A stretch of DNA of 64,000 nt from Streptococcus saliviloxodontae (lineage in GTDB: Bacteria; Bacillota; Bacilli; Lactobacillales; Streptococcaceae). The notes beneath the pieces were generated by a model. The model had not been told where the DNA came from, did not search any database, and saw only the letters and a list, made by a program, of their open reading frames with translations. The position numbers and the translations under genes were made by a program. The stretch covers positions 1-64,000 of the forward strand of contig NZ_JAFBEI010000003.1 in the NCBI RefSeq assembly GCF_016908655.1, in the 5' to 3' direction. Within the stretch, counting starts at the first letter, position 1. Each line of letters starts with the position of its first letter. Below, piece after piece: positions 18,806 through 28,385 of the stretch.

Positions 18806-20203
18806 TTAATCGAACATGCTTCCAAAAATACCACGCAAACGATCGCCAATTTTTTGTTTTGGTTCTTGAACTACTTGATTTTGTTCTTGACGAACTGGCT
18901 TATTAGTTGCTACTTGACGGTCATCATTGAAAGACTGTACTGGTTGAACCACTGCTCTAGGAGCCACAGGTGCTTCTGATACTGATAAATGACGTTGTGG
19001 TTTAGGAGCAATATCAATCGGTTGTCTACGCAGTAGCTCCTCTCCTGATACGGCTGCTTGTGAGATAACATCCACTTCTGTCATCGTACCAACATACTCT
19101 ACCAAACTAATGACGTTAGCAAACATTGGGTTGCGAATACCAACTTGATTTGGAACATGTAGTTTTACATTAGTACCGAATATTTCTTGAGCTATTTCAA
19201 CAACTCCTGGAAGAATAGCACCACCACCGACAATGACAATACCACCTGGTAAATCTAGCAAACGACTTCTTTCCAAATCTTGTTTAACACGATCTAATAA
19301 GTGACGGATACGGGCAGAAATAATTTCTGACAAATAGCGTTCAGTAATTTCAACGGGTTGTTCATTTCCAACAACCTCGACTTGAACTTTCTCATTGCTA
19401 CTTGCTTCCAATAGATTTGCTGTTCCAAAATTAAATTTCAAAGCTTCTGCAATTTGTCCAGATGTTTTAAGAACCTTAGAAATATCTTTTGTAACGTAAT
19501 CGCCACCTTCTGGATAAATATTAGTCTGTTGAAGCTCTTGAGCTCTCATAGAAGCTACTGTTGTTTGACCTCCACCCATATCAATAACAGTGGCACCGAA
19601 CTCACGCTCTCCTTCATTGAGAACTGAACGTGTTAAAGCCAATGGTGAAATGATAATATTTTCAACCTTAATGCCTGCACGCTCAACTGTCTTACGTAGA
19701 TTATGCAAGATAGTGCTTGGACCTGTGTAAATCAAACCACGCATCTCAAGGCGAATCCCCATCATACCACGTGGATCTCTAATCCCTTGAAAACCATCTA
19801 CGATAAATTCTTCAGGAATAAGAGAGATCACTTCACGTTCTGGTGTGATGCTCTTAGTCAATGCAGATTTTACAACGCTATCAACATCTTCATCTTTGAT
19901 TTCTTTTGACTCACTTGGAACTGGAATCATACCTTGTGTTGGTTCAATCTGAAGAAGATTTGCTGGCAGTCCCACATTGACTTTATCAATTGTAATACCA
20001 GATTTTTCCTCTGCTTGTTCAATTGCTGTTTTTATTGCTGTTGCTGCTGTTTCGATATCAACGATGATACCATCTTTAACACCAGCACTTGGAACATTAC
20101 TGACGCCAATAACATTCATTTCTCCGTTAACATATTCTGCAACGAGTACTTTAATCGAGCTTGTCCCTATATCTAAACCCGTAAAAAAGCCATTTCTAGC
20201 CAT
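18806..20203 (-). CDS. ftsA: Cell division protein FtsA
   Basis: FtsA is the actin-like membrane anchor of the Z ring. Motifs are phosphate 1 FTGLDIGTSSIKV, the SHS2 (1C) domain at about 85-165, phosphate 2 ATVIDMGGGQTTVA and the adenosine motif GGIVIVGGGAILPGV. The C-terminus has a Gln/Pro-rich linker and an amphipathic membrane-targeting helix (KIGDRLRGIFGSMFD). The length of 465 residues is normal for streptococci. It has its own extended -10 element behind a terminator after divIB. Confidence 0.97.
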   Translation of the reverse strand: MARNGFFTGLDIGTSSIKVLVAEYVNGEMNVIGVSNVPSAGVKDGIIVDIETAATAIKTAIEQAEEKSGITIDKVNVGLPANLLQIEPTQGMIPVPSESKEIKDEDVDSVVKSALTKSITPEREVISLIPEEFIVDGFQGIRDPRGMMGIRLEMRGLIYTGPSTILHNLRKTVERAGIKVENIIISPLALTRSVLNEGEREFGATVIDMGGGQTTVASMRAQELQQTNIYPEGGDYVTKDISKVLKTSGQIAEALKFNFGTANLLEASSNEKVQVEVVGNEQPVEITERYLSEIISARIRHLLDRVKQDLERSRLLDLPGGIVIVGGGAILPGVVEIAQEIFGTNVKLHVPNQVGIRNPMFANVISLVEYVGTMTEVDVISQAAVSGEELLRRQPIDIAPKPQRHLSVSEAPVAPRAVVQPVQSFNDDRQVATNKPVRQEQNQVVQEPKQKIGDRLRGIFGSMFD

Positions 20204-20275
20204 TAACTCGACCTCTCAATCTTTCTACTACTAATACTATTCTAAAGTCTGTCAAAACAGAATTATTCAGAGAAT

Positions 20276-20285
20276 ATTATACCAT
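20276..20285 (-). promoter_or_regulatory. Extended -10 promoter element of ftsA
   Basis: ATGGTATAAT on the minus strand (TATAAT at 20276-20281) is an extended -10 without a clear -35. It starts directly after the T-run of the divIB terminator, 73 bases before the ftsA start, so ftsAZ can be transcribed independently of murD-murG-divIB. Confidence 0.5.
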
Positions 20286-20322
20286 AAAAAAACGTAAAAA
20301 GATAACATTTTACGCTTTTTCT
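20284..20322 (-). terminator. Terminator or attenuator between divIB and ftsA
   Basis: On the minus strand CGTAAAA pairs with TTTTACG across a short loop and is followed by seven T's, 14 bases after the divIB stop. Confidence 0.7.
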
Positions 20323-20335
20323 TATGAAGTTTATC

Positions 20336-21469
20336 TTACTCTGATACGATTGTTTCTGTGCTTGTTTCACTATCAGCAGTCGTATCAGCAGCTGTTGTTT
20401 CTAAAGATGTCGCAGTTGTTTCTGATGAGTCCTGCGAAGCAGAGTCTTGACTGCTTTCACTTGTCTCAGTAGTCGAAGATAAGGCAGCAGCAACACTATC
20501 TTCAATATCACTGGTTGTTGTATAAATACCAACTTCCATATCGACAATCCCTGTATCTGTCATGTTAGCTACTATTTTGGTGTAGTAAGGAAGTTTTTGT
20601 GACAGTTGAGACAGAGGAACCTTAACCGTATTGCCATCAGACATTTCAAGTATTAAGAGGTCTGGTGTTGATTGTGACCCTGCTAGACTAACTGTTCGTA
20701 TAGACTTTTGTAGTTTAGAGCTTAAGTGTGAAAACTGTTTGACAAACAACTGAATCTGTTTTGCTTTTTTTAACTTTAATGAGAGACTGTTATCAGGTAG
20801 GCTACTTAAGTGCTTCTCAGTAACCACCGTACCATCCTCTAAAATAGGTGAGTAACCATTGTTAGAGTCTAAATAAGCAAGAATACTATATTCTTTCACC
20901 TTAATTGTAAACGTATTCCAAAATTGATAAGAAACTGTAGCTGACTTTACCCACTTATCATAACGAGCAACACGGCTAGCAATTCGAGATTGACTAAAAA
21001 ATGTCTTCGCTAAGTAATCCGTAGATTTGATACCAGAAGCTGATTTTACCGCTTGTTCTGTTGTATTAGTTTGCCCTACCACCTTTACAACTCTCAATTT
21101 ACTCAAAGGTGACACCATAAATAAAGAAATCAAAAAGATAACCATCGATGGTATGACAATACTTCTTAAACGTCGTTTCGCAACTTCTTCTTTCTTACTA
21201 AGTTTTTTTACGGTAGCTACTTTTTTACCCGCTTTTTTTGCTTTGGTCTTTTCTTTTTTTGCTTTTTTAGCAGTAACTTCTTTCGAATTTTCTTCTGCTG
21301 TAGATATAGAGCCTGTTAATCTCGCTTTTTGTTGAGCCTTTAACCTTGCCGTCTGTTCTTCTTTTTCTTTCTGATCACGTGCTTTTTTTTGAAGAAACTC
21401 TAAATTACGCTTCTGCCATTCTGTCAGTGGCTGCTCTTCTTTGTGTTCTTCAGGTGTTTTATTAGCCAT
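20336..21469 (-). CDS. divIB: Cell division protein DivIB/FtsQ
   Basis: DivIB is a bitopic septal protein working with FtsL and DivIC. The 377-residue product has a long, highly basic cytosolic N-terminus (Lys/Ala/Glu-rich, residues 1-105), one membrane helix (IVIPSMVIFLISLFMVSPL), a POTRA domain beginning KLRVVKVVGQTNTTEQAV, then the FtsQ beta domain. An extracellular Ser/Thr/Ala-rich acidic tail closes it (about 325-377). murG ends directly before its start and a terminator follows. Confidence 0.93.
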   Translation of the reverse strand: MANKTPEEHKEEQPLTEWQKRNLEFLQKKARDQKEKEEQTARLKAQQKARLTGSISTAEENSKEVTAKKAKKEKTKAKKAGKKVATVKKLSKKEEVAKRRLRSIVIPSMVIFLISLFMVSPLSKLRVVKVVGQTNTTEQAVKSASGIKSTDYLAKTFFSQSRIASRVARYDKWVKSATVSYQFWNTFTIKVKEYSILAYLDSNNGYSPILEDGTVVTEKHLSSLPDNSLSLKLKKAKQIQLFVKQFSHLSSKLQKSIRTVSLAGSQSTPDLLILEMSDGNTVKVPLSQLSQKLPYYTKIVANMTDTGIVDMEVGIYTTTSDIEDSVAAALSSTTETSESSQDSASQDSSETTATSLETTAADTTADSETSTETIVSE

Positions 21470-22546
21470 TTACTTTCCTTTTTGACTGATTTCTTGGTTC
21501 AAAAGTTGATAAAAATCGTCTTGCGACTGAAGTTCTTCTGTAGCTGCCATCTTAGATTTGTAATGAGATTCTTGGGCAAAAAGTTGGGCTAGTTCCACTT
21601 GTAAATTTTCCAAAGTTAAGTCTGACTCTGACAATTGACGAGCATAGCCTTTTTTCTCAAAATAAGCCGCATTCTCCAATTGGTCACCTCGACTGGCTTC
21701 TTTACCAAGTGGCACAATAATATGCAGTTTTTGCATCGCAAGCAATTCAAAGATGGTGTTTGAGCCACCACGTGTAATCACAGCATCTGCCATTTCCATC
21801 AAAGGCTGATAAAGATCCGTCACATAGGCAACACGATATAAGCCTTTTTGAAGCGTGTCTAAGCTAGAATCCCCTGAAATATTGATCACATTAAAGTCAT
21901 CTGTTAAAGAAGGGTTAGCACTGATAAAATCATTAAATACCTTAGCTCCAGCAGACCCTCCGATAAACAAAAGGGTCTTTTTATCGGCATCAAACTGTGA
22001 TTGAATATTACTGATTTCAGGATTTAGAGAGGTTGATAAGTCTTTGGCTACTTTGGTAATAGCTCCGACATGCTTAGCTTTTGCTAGTCCTGACGACTGT
22101 TCGAAAGTGGTATACATAGTCGTCGCAAATTTATAGGCAATTTTATTAGCTAATCCCATAGACAAGTCTGACTCATGTACAAAAACCGGAACTCCTAGTG
22201 TCTTAGCAGCGATAACTGGAGGTACTGAAACAAATCCTCCTTTTGAAAAAAGGGCTTGTGGACGAATTTTAGCGATAATAACAAGTGACTGTAAGACTCC
22301 CCAAGAAACCTTGAAAACATCAAGCATATTTTGCCATGAGAAATAACGGCGCAACTTACCTGTCGCAATAGAATGAAAGGTCACCTCTAAACCTGACTGA
22401 GTTATTTGATCATGTTCAATACCGTTTTTATCACCGATATAATGAACTTCCCAGCCATCTTTTAAAAACTTAGGGATTAAAATAAGATTGAGGGTCACGT
22501 GGCCTACTGTACCACCACCTGTAAAAACAATTTTTTTCTTCGACAT
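21470..22546 (-). CDS. murG: UDP-GlcNAc--undecaprenyl-PP-MurNAc-pentapeptide GlcNAc transferase MurG
   Basis: MurG converts lipid I to lipid II at the inner membrane face. The GT28 fold shows the N-terminal [14 protein letters not shown] loop (glycine-rich, with the conserved His), [16 protein letters not shown], and the sugar-nucleotide site [14 protein letters not shown] plus [15 protein letters not shown]. The 358 residues fit Gram-positive MurG. It lies between murD (48 bases upstream) and divIB (adjacent). Confidence 0.96.
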   Translation of the reverse strand: MSKKKIVFTGGGTVGHVTLNLILIPKFLKDGWEVHYIGDKNGIEHDQITQSGLEVTFHSIATGKLRRYFSWQNMLDVFKVSWGVLQSLVIIAKIRPQALFSKGGFVSVPPVIAAKTLGVPVFVHESDLSMGLANKIAYKFATTMYTTFEQSSGLAKAKHVGAITKVAKDLSTSLNPEISNIQSQFDADKKTLLFIGGSAGAKVFNDFISANPSLTDDFNVINISGDSSLDTLQKGLYRVAYVTDLYQPLMEMADAVITRGGSNTIFELLAMQKLHIIVPLGKEASRGDQLENAAYFEKKGYARQLSESDLTLENLQVELAQLFAQESHYKSKMAATEELQSQDDFYQLLNQEISQKGK

Positions 22547-22594
22547 TATCTCAGAGATGCTGGTTTTTTACTTGCAGAAAACCCAGCTTCCTTT

Positions 22595-23947
22595 CTAATT
22601 TTTTAACGCTTCAAAGCTAGTGATAAATTCGTCACCACGAACTTCAAAATTCTTATACATATCCCAGCTTGCATTAGCTGGACTGAGTAAAACAACCTCA
22701 CCAGACTCAGCATTTTCAAAAGCTAAACGAGTTGCTTCTGCAACATCCTTAGCATCAATATAAACTACGCCTGCTTTATCAGCTGCACGTTTCACACGAG
22801 GCGCTGACTCTCCAAGAATAACCATCATTTTAAGACCTTGAATATCTGGAACAAGTTCATCAAACTCGTTGCCACGATCAAGTCCCCCCGCAATCAAAAT
22901 AACCTTGCTATTATCAAAACCTGACAAGGCTTTTTGAGTCGCTAAGATATTAGTTGATTTTGAGTCATTGTAGAATTTAATCTCATCAATCTCTCCAAGA
23001 TACTGCAGACGGTGTTTAACACCTCCAAAGGCCGATAACGTTTCTTTAATAACATCATTTGACACACCCGACAGTTTTGCCACAGCAATCGTCGCAAGAG
23101 CATTTTCGATATTGTGACTTCCTGGAACACCGATTTCAGAAGCTTCCATGACCTTCTCTCCTTTGAAATAGAGAGAGCCATTTTCTAGATAGGCACCATC
23201 AACTTTTTCAATTGTCGAGAAGGGTACAACGGTTGCACTTGTCTTTTCAGCCAAACGCTGTGCCAAGTCTTGATTAAAGTTGAGGACAAGGTAATCCTCT
23301 GCCGTCATCTGATTTTGAAGATTCCACTTTGCAGCGACATAACCATCGAAATCACCATGATAATCAATATGGGTTGGCATTAGATTTGTAATAACAGCAA
23401 TATGAGGACGGAATTGCTCAACTCCCATCAGTTGGAAGGATGATAATTCCATCACAAGAGTATCATCTTTAGTAGCCCCTTGAGCAACCTCTGAAGCTGG
23501 AAAACCAATATTACCAGATAAGAGGCCTGATTGACCAGCATTATTTAGCACCTCTGCAATCATCGTAGTGGTTGTTGTCTTACCATTTGAACCAGTAATA
23601 CCAATAATAGGTGCCTCTGAAATAAGGTAGGCAAGTTCCACTTCAGTCCACACAGGAACCCCTTTTTCAATGGCTCTAGCTACCATCGGATTGCTGTAAG
23701 GAATCCCTGGATTTTTTACCATGAGTTCAAAGTTTTCATCAAGAAGTTCTAGTGGGTGACTTCCACAAACAACCTTGATTCCATCTTCTAAAAGTGCCTG
23801 TGCTGAAGGGTTCTCATCAAAAGGTTTGCCATCATTAACGGTAACAATAGCACCAAGTTTAGCTAGCAGACGTGCAGCAGCTTCACCTGATCGTGCCAAA
23901 CCTAATACCAAGACCTTTTTATTTTCAAATTGCTTAATTGCTTTCAT
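22595..23947 (-). CDS. murD: UDP-N-acetylmuramoylalanine--D-glutamate ligase
   Basis: MurD adds D-glutamate to UDP-MurNAc-L-Ala. It shows the N-terminal UDP-binding Rossmann segment [17 protein letters not shown], the ATP loop [17 protein letters not shown], the central [13 protein letters not shown] and the C-terminal domain ([37 protein letters not shown]). The length of 450 residues is standard. It is the first gene of the dcw transcript in this window and has a good promoter. Confidence 0.97.
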   Translation of the reverse strand: MKAIKQFENKKVLVLGLARSGEAAARLLAKLGAIVTVNDGKPFDENPSAQALLEDGIKVVCGSHPLELLDENFELMVKNPGIPYSNPMVARAIEKGVPVWTEVELAYLISEAPIIGITGSNGKTTTTTMIAEVLNNAGQSGLLSGNIGFPASEVAQGATKDDTLVMELSSFQLMGVEQFRPHIAVITNLMPTHIDYHGDFDGYVAAKWNLQNQMTAEDYLVLNFNQDLAQRLAEKTSATVVPFSTIEKVDGAYLENGSLYFKGEKVMEASEIGVPGSHNIENALATIAVAKLSGVSNDVIKETLSAFGGVKHRLQYLGEIDEIKFYNDSKSTNILATQKALSGFDNSKVILIAGGLDRGNEFDELVPDIQGLKMMVILGESAPRVKRAADKAGVVYIDAKDVAEATRLAFENAESGEVVLLSPANASWDMYKNFEVRGDEFITSFEALKN

Positions 23948-23979
23948 AATAAGTCCAATCTATGCTTTTCTATCCCTTA

Positions 23980-24008
23980 ATTGTACACGTTAAGCCTATT
24001 TTTTTCAA
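23980..24008 (-). promoter_or_regulatory. Promoter of murD and the dcw cluster
   Basis: On the minus strand TTGAAA (24003-24008) and TACAAT (23980-23985) are 17 bases apart, 33 bases before the murD ATG. Confidence 0.65.
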
Positions 24009-24143
24009 GTTTCAAATGGCTATTCCTACCAGTCCTTTTAAGAGAGTTACCGATTCGATTCTCCTAACCCAAATTCTCTATCCTGAGATGAGCTAGTACT
24101 TAGTAATATCGTAATTAAGAAAAACGCAAACAAGTGTCGAAAT

Positions 24144-24212
24144 AAAAAAATGGAGTTCGTTTCACCACCTGATATGCCCTTAAATAGCATTCAGATGTTA
24201 AAACAAACTCCA
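24144..24212 (-). terminator. Large hairpin terminator, related to a sequence near 51.25 kb
   Basis: On the minus strand TGGAGTTTGTTT pairs with AAACGAACTCCA across a loop of about 37 bases, followed by seven T's. It ends the DUF3165 transcript. The loop contains TTTTAACATCT and GGTGGT, which recur in the same order at 51.23-51.27 kb, so it may be a small dispersed element. The rest of 24009-24247 holds no gene. Confidence 0.55.
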
Positions 24213-24247
24213 GTAAAAAGATTGAATAATTGCAACCTTTTTAACTA

Positions 24248-24571
24248 TCATTGATTGGGACGAGACTGAAATAGACTCTTTATCCCTTTATAGATATTAC
24301 CTAAGCTCAAATCAGGTAAATTTTGAGGACGTGGGCGTGCTGTTAATCTGTATACATCACGTACCACAAAATAAGCAAAAATGCTCATCATGATACCTAA
24401 AAAATACTCAATAGGTAAGCTAATCAGCTTTTGAATTCCCCCAACAATCACAAAGAGGAGCAAGGCTCCTAATGCAACGACACCGATCAAACCCGCTGTT
24501 GACCGAATGGTTTTCGGAGCTCTAAAAATGAGATACAGCAAAATCAAAATAATGATAATGAGATAAAACAT
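24248..24571 (-). CDS. DUF3165 family membrane protein
   Basis: This 107-residue protein has three hydrophobic segments (residues about 2-17, 26-48 and 55-72) and a basic, proline-containing cytosolic tail (TARPRPQNLPDL, then SLFQSRP). It matches the streptococcal DUF3165 family by length and layout; no function is known. It lies 54 bases downstream of typA and ahead of a terminator, so it may be cotranscribed with typA. No signal peptidase site or catalytic motif is visible. Confidence 0.75.
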   Translation of the reverse strand: MFYLIIIILILLYLIFRAPKTIRSTAGLIGVVALGALLLFVIVGGIQKLISLPIEYFLGIMMSIFAYFVVRDVYRLTARPRPQNLPDLSLGNIYKGIKSLFQSRPNQ

Positions 24572-24625
24572 AGAGACTCCTTTCTAATGAGAATCATTCA
24601 AAATAATCTTAGGTTTTTCCAAGGC

Positions 24626-26467
24626 TTACTCAGCTGATTTTTTCTTTTTGTTAGCTTTATCACGTGCCGCTTTGTTAAGGATTTGTTTACGTAAACGAAT
24701 CGATTCTGGTGTTACTTCCATATATTCGTCGTAATCCAAGAACTCAATTGATTCTTCAAGCGTCAAGATACGTGGTGTTTTAATAACAGCTGTTTGGTCT
24801 TTGGTTGCTGAACGAACGTTAGTCATTTGTTTAGCAGTTGTGATGTTAACACCGAGGTCGTTTTCACGAGCATTTTCTCCGATGATCATACCTTCATAAA
24901 CTTCTGTACCTGGGTTAACAAAGATTGTACCACGTTCTTCGATACGCATGATTGAGTAAGTTGTTGCTTTACCGTTATCGATAGAAACAAGGGCACCACG
25001 GTGACGACCACCGATTTCACCTGGAACAAGTGGAAGGTATTGGTCGAAGGTGTGGTTCATGATACCATATCCACGTGTCATTGAAAGGAATTCAGTTGAG
25101 AATCCGATAAGACCACGAGCCGGTACCAAGAAGATGATACGTGTTTGACCGTTACCAACCATTTGCATATCAAGCATGTCACCTTTACGTTCTGAAAGGG
25201 CTTGGATAATAGCACCTTGGTACTCTTCTGGTGTGTCGATTTGAACACGCTCGAATGGTTCCATTTTCACGCCATCAATTTCTTTGATGATAACTTCTGG
25301 TTTTGATACTTGAAGCTCATATCCTTCACGACGCATCGTTTCGATAAGGATTGACAAGTGAAGTTCACCACGACCTGAAACTGTCCATTTATCTGGTGAG
25401 TCAGTTGCCTCAACACGAAGTGACACGTCGGTTTGAAGCTCTGCCAAAAGACGCTCCTCAACTTTACGAGAAGTGACGTGTTTTCCTTCACGACCTGCAA
25501 ATGGTGAGTTATTTGCCAAGAAAGTCATCTGAAGGGTTGGTTCATCAATACGAAGAACTGGAAGTGGCTCAACCGCATCAGTCGGTGTTACTGTTTCACC
25601 AACGAAGATATCTTCCATACCTGAGACGGCAATCAAATCACCAGCTTTAGCTTCTTGAATTTCACGACGTTCAAGACCGAAGAAACCAAAGAGTTTTGTA
25701 ACACGGAAGTTTTTAGTTGTGCCATCAAGTTTTGAAAGGGTAACTTGGTCACCAACTTTAACAGTACCACGGAAGACACGACCGATACCGATACGTCCAA
25801 CGAAGTCATTGTAGTCAAGAAGTGACACTTGGAATTGAAGTGGCTCATCTGAGTTATCAACTGGAGCTGGGATATGCTCGATGATTGTATCGAAGATTGG
25901 TGCCATTGTTTTTTCTTGGTCAGCTGGATCATCTGAAAGTGAAGATGTTCCGTTGATAGCTGATGCGTAAACAACTGGGAATTCCAATTGCTCATCGTCA
26001 GCTCCAAGTTCGATGAAGAGTTCAAGAACTTCGTCAACAACTTCTTCTGGACGAGCAGATGGTTTATCAATTTTGTTAACAACAACGATTGGTGTCAAGT
26101 TTTGCTCAAGAGCTTTTTTCAACACGAAACGTGTTTGTGGCATTGTTCCTTCGTAAGCATCTACGACAAGGACAACACCGTCAACCATTTTCATGATACG
26201 CTCAACTTCTCCACCGAAGTCCGCGTGTCCTGGTGTATCCATGATGTTGATACGAACATCGTTGTAGGCTACAGCAGTATTTTTAGCAAGGATAGTGATA
26301 CCACGCTCTTTTTCAAGATCGTTTGAGTCCATAGCACGCTCATCGAGCTCAGCACGCGCATCAAGTGTTTGAGATTGTTTCAAAAGCTCATCAACAAGGG
26401 TTGTTTTTCCGTGGTCAACGTGGGCGATAATGGCAACGTTACGGATATCAGTTCTTAAATTCGTCAT
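24626..26467 (-). CDS. typA: Ribosome-associated translational GTPase TypA/BipA
   Basis: TypA is an EF-G-like GTPase that helps 50S assembly and growth under cold or other stress. The G domain has [17 protein letters not shown], the switch [25 protein letters not shown] and [12 protein letters not shown]. The EF-G-like domains and the C-terminal domain with GARGLIGF-type segment ([19 protein letters not shown]) follow. The length of 613 residues is standard. An extended -10 (TGATATACT) lies upstream at about 26510. Confidence 0.97.
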   Translation of the reverse strand: MTNLRTDIRNVAIIAHVDHGKTTLVDELLKQSQTLDARAELDERAMDSNDLEKERGITILAKNTAVAYNDVRINIMDTPGHADFGGEVERIMKMVDGVVLVVDAYEGTMPQTRFVLKKALEQNLTPIVVVNKIDKPSARPEEVVDEVLELFIELGADDEQLEFPVVYASAINGTSSLSDDPADQEKTMAPIFDTIIEHIPAPVDNSDEPLQFQVSLLDYNDFVGRIGIGRVFRGTVKVGDQVTLSKLDGTTKNFRVTKLFGFFGLERREIQEAKAGDLIAVSGMEDIFVGETVTPTDAVEPLPVLRIDEPTLQMTFLANNSPFAGREGKHVTSRKVEERLLAELQTDVSLRVEATDSPDKWTVSGRGELHLSILIETMRREGYELQVSKPEVIIKEIDGVKMEPFERVQIDTPEEYQGAIIQALSERKGDMLDMQMVGNGQTRIIFLVPARGLIGFSTEFLSMTRGYGIMNHTFDQYLPLVPGEIGGRHRGALVSIDNGKATTYSIMRIEERGTIFVNPGTEVYEGMIIGENARENDLGVNITTAKQMTNVRSATKDQTAVIKTPRILTLEESIEFLDYDEYMEVTPESIRLRKQILNKAARDKANKKKKSAE

Positions 26468-26644
26468 GTTTTCCTCTTATTGCATAATTTATTTTAACTT
26501 TTCAAGTATATCACATTTTTTGGAAAATAGCAGAGCTGAACTGATTGTAAATGTTTTCATTGCTTTTACCGATAAAATGAAAAAGACTGTAAAATCGAGC
26601 TGAAAATGACTTCTGACTAGACTCTACACTCTTTTTATCTCATT

Positions 26645-27025
26645 CTATGACTTGGTCTTACCATCCCAAGCTGAAAAACCTGATTCAAGAACGTAAATTT
26701 GATGATACCCTGCCTTGTATAAGGTTTTGACTGCTAGTGGAATTAAACGACCATTCCCTGATTCATAAATCAAGACAGGCTTATCTTTTCTAAGAGCAGA
26801 CAAGGATTGCTGCAACTGTGCTTGAGGAAAATTTCTAGCTCCAACAATATGTCCACTGTAAAAACTAGATGCATCACGTATGTCAATCAACTGCCCCTGT
26901 CTCATTAGCTCTTTAAATTGTTCATTTCCAACAAACTGAGCCTGTTTTCGCAAACGGTAATAATTCCATGCAGAATAGGCTGCCAGAATTCCAATAACAA
27001 TTAAAAGACTAATTACTAAAACCAT
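26645..27025 (-). CDS. Membrane-anchored rhodanese-like protein lacking the catalytic Cys
   Basis: The 126-residue protein has one N-terminal membrane helix (VLVISLLIVIGILAAYSAW) and a single rhodanese domain: LIDIRDASSFYSGHIVGARN, then PVLIYESGNGRLIPLAVKTL. In active rhodaneses the loop after the VLIY strand carries the sulfur-accepting Cys; here the loop reads ESGNGR, without Cys. It is therefore probably not a sulfurtransferase and may be a binding or scaffold domain. It follows the glucokinase gene by 12 bases, likely in one operon. Confidence 0.85.
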   Translation of the reverse strand: MVLVISLLIVIGILAAYSAWNYYRLRKQAQFVGNEQFKELMRQGQLIDIRDASSFYSGHIVGARNFPQAQLQQSLSALRKDKPVLIYESGNGRLIPLAVKTLYKAGYHQIYVLESGFSAWDGKTKS

Positions 27026-27037
27026 TGCCGTGATTCC

Positions 27038-28009
27038 TTACCCTTCTATAAACTGACTTGCCAAGCTAGCTGCTCCAATAATACCTGCATCATTACCGAG
27101 TTCTGCCAACTTGATTTGAGTTGTTTTGCGGACTTGTGGGAAGGTATATTTCTGGAAGTTAGCTTCTACACGACTTCTCAAGAATTCGCCTGCCGCAGAT
27201 ACTCCTCCACCAATCACGACTGAATCTGGATTGAGGATATTTGAAATGTTAGCTGTCGCTAGACCTAGATAGAAAGTAAAGCGATCTACAATGCTGTTAG
27301 CAAAGCTATCATCAGATTGAGCTGCATCAAAGATATCTTTCGAGGTTACATTGTCACCATTATCCAAAGACGCTTTGATTGGAGATGATCCTTCATAGCT
27401 TTCTGCCATTTGATGCGCCAAGCGAACAATCCCCGTTGCAGAGGCAACTGTCTCAAGACAGCCCTTATTACCACAAGTACAATCAAACCCATTTTCAGGT
27501 TCAACAATAATATGACCAATCTCACCGCCTGCCCCAGCAACACCATGAATCAAGTTACCGTCTGCGATGACACCACCACCAACACCTGTTCCAAGTGTTA
27601 CAAAGACAACATCTGGATTGTTAGCCCCGGCTCCAACCCAACGCTCACCTAAAGCAGCAACATTGGCATCATTATCGATGGCAAATGGAATCCCGACTTC
27701 TGCTTCAATAACAGAACCAACTTGCTGTGTCTTAGCCCAGTTAAGGTTGAAGGCACCTGTCACTGTTTTTTCTTGACGATCAACAGCCCCAGGAGAACCC
27801 ATACCAATCCCTACAAAGTCATCTTTGGTCAAACCATAAAGCTCCAAATGACGTTTGATAGAAGCTACAATGTCAGGAACGATGTGTTTGCCATCCTCCA
27901 AGCTATTGGTTGGAATAGCCCATTTTTCTTGAACCTCTCCTTCAAGTGATAAAATCCCAAATTTTACAGTTGTTCCACCAAGGTCAATCCCTAAAAGTTT
28001 TTTCGCCAT
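27038..28009 (-). CDS. glk: ROK-family glucokinase
   Basis: The enzyme phosphorylates glucose to glucose 6-phosphate. N-terminal ATP site LLGIDLGGTTVKFGIL, the DNDANVAALGE substrate motif, GTGVGGGVI, and the ROK zinc signature CTCGNKGCLETVAS are all present in 323 residues. This is the Gram-positive GlcK type that also affects carbon catabolite control. yqgQ lies 38 bases upstream and the rhodanese-like gene 12 bases downstream; the yqgQ-glk order is conserved in Firmicutes. Confidence 0.95.
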   Translation of the reverse strand: MAKKLLGIDLGGTTVKFGILSLEGEVQEKWAIPTNSLEDGKHIVPDIVASIKRHLELYGLTKDDFVGIGMGSPGAVDRQEKTVTGAFNLNWAKTQQVGSVIEAEVGIPFAIDNDANVAALGERWVGAGANNPDVVFVTLGTGVGGGVIADGNLIHGVAGAGGEIGHIIVEPENGFDCTCGNKGCLETVASATGIVRLAHQMAESYEGSSPIKASLDNGDNVTSKDIFDAAQSDDSFANSIVDRFTFYLGLATANISNILNPDSVVIGGGVSAAGEFLRSRVEANFQKYTFPQVRKTTQIKLAELGNDAGIIGAASLASQFIEG

Positions 28010-28047
28010 CTCACTACCTCACTTCATTCATCCTGTCCGAAACCTCA

Positions 28048-28269
28048 TCAAGCCTCGTCCATCTTAGTGTTTTCTTTTTCCTCTTCAATGCGGTGTTCAC
28101 GCCTTAAAATCAGCTCTGCCATCAGGTAGTCCTCCTTAGAAATCAAAAGATTATCGTAGAGCCTTTCAAGTTCTATCTTCATCATCTCGATATCGTAGAG
28201 TCTCTTACCAAGGTAGACGTATATTCCAAAGCGTTTTAATAACTGTTGCACATCATATAAGGTTTTCAT
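28048..28269 (-). CDS. yqgQ: YqgQ family (DUF910) protein
   Basis: This small helical cytosolic protein of 73 residues begins MKTLYDVQQLLKRFGIYVYL and contains GKRLYDIEMMKIELERLY and the end LILRREHRIEEE. It matches the YqgQ family, whose members usually lie directly before glucokinase, as here. An in-frame TTG 36 bases upstream would add 12 residues, but the ATG start matches the family N-terminus; neither has a strong RBS. The function is unknown. Confidence 0.85.
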   Translation of the reverse strand: MKTLYDVQQLLKRFGIYVYLGKRLYDIEMMKIELERLYDNLLISKEDYLMAELILRREHRIEEEKENTKMDEA

Positions 28270-28314
28270 AATTAAGATTTTAGCAGAAAAAGAAAGAGTT
28301 TTCAAGATAAAAAT

Positions 28315-28326
28315 GCAAACGTTTGC
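28315..28326. promoter_or_regulatory. Perfect 12-bp palindrome resembling a cre site
   Basis: GCAAACGTTTGC within TGCAAACGTTTGCG has the CG centre and spacing of CcpA catabolite-response elements or other LacI-family operators. It lies between yqgQ-glk (minus) and the prepilin peptidase gene (plus), so it could act on either. Confidence 0.45.
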
Positions 28327-28385
28327 GTTGTTTTTGTTTTCCTCTCAATTATAGTGCAACAAGAATAAAATGCGAATAATAAAGT

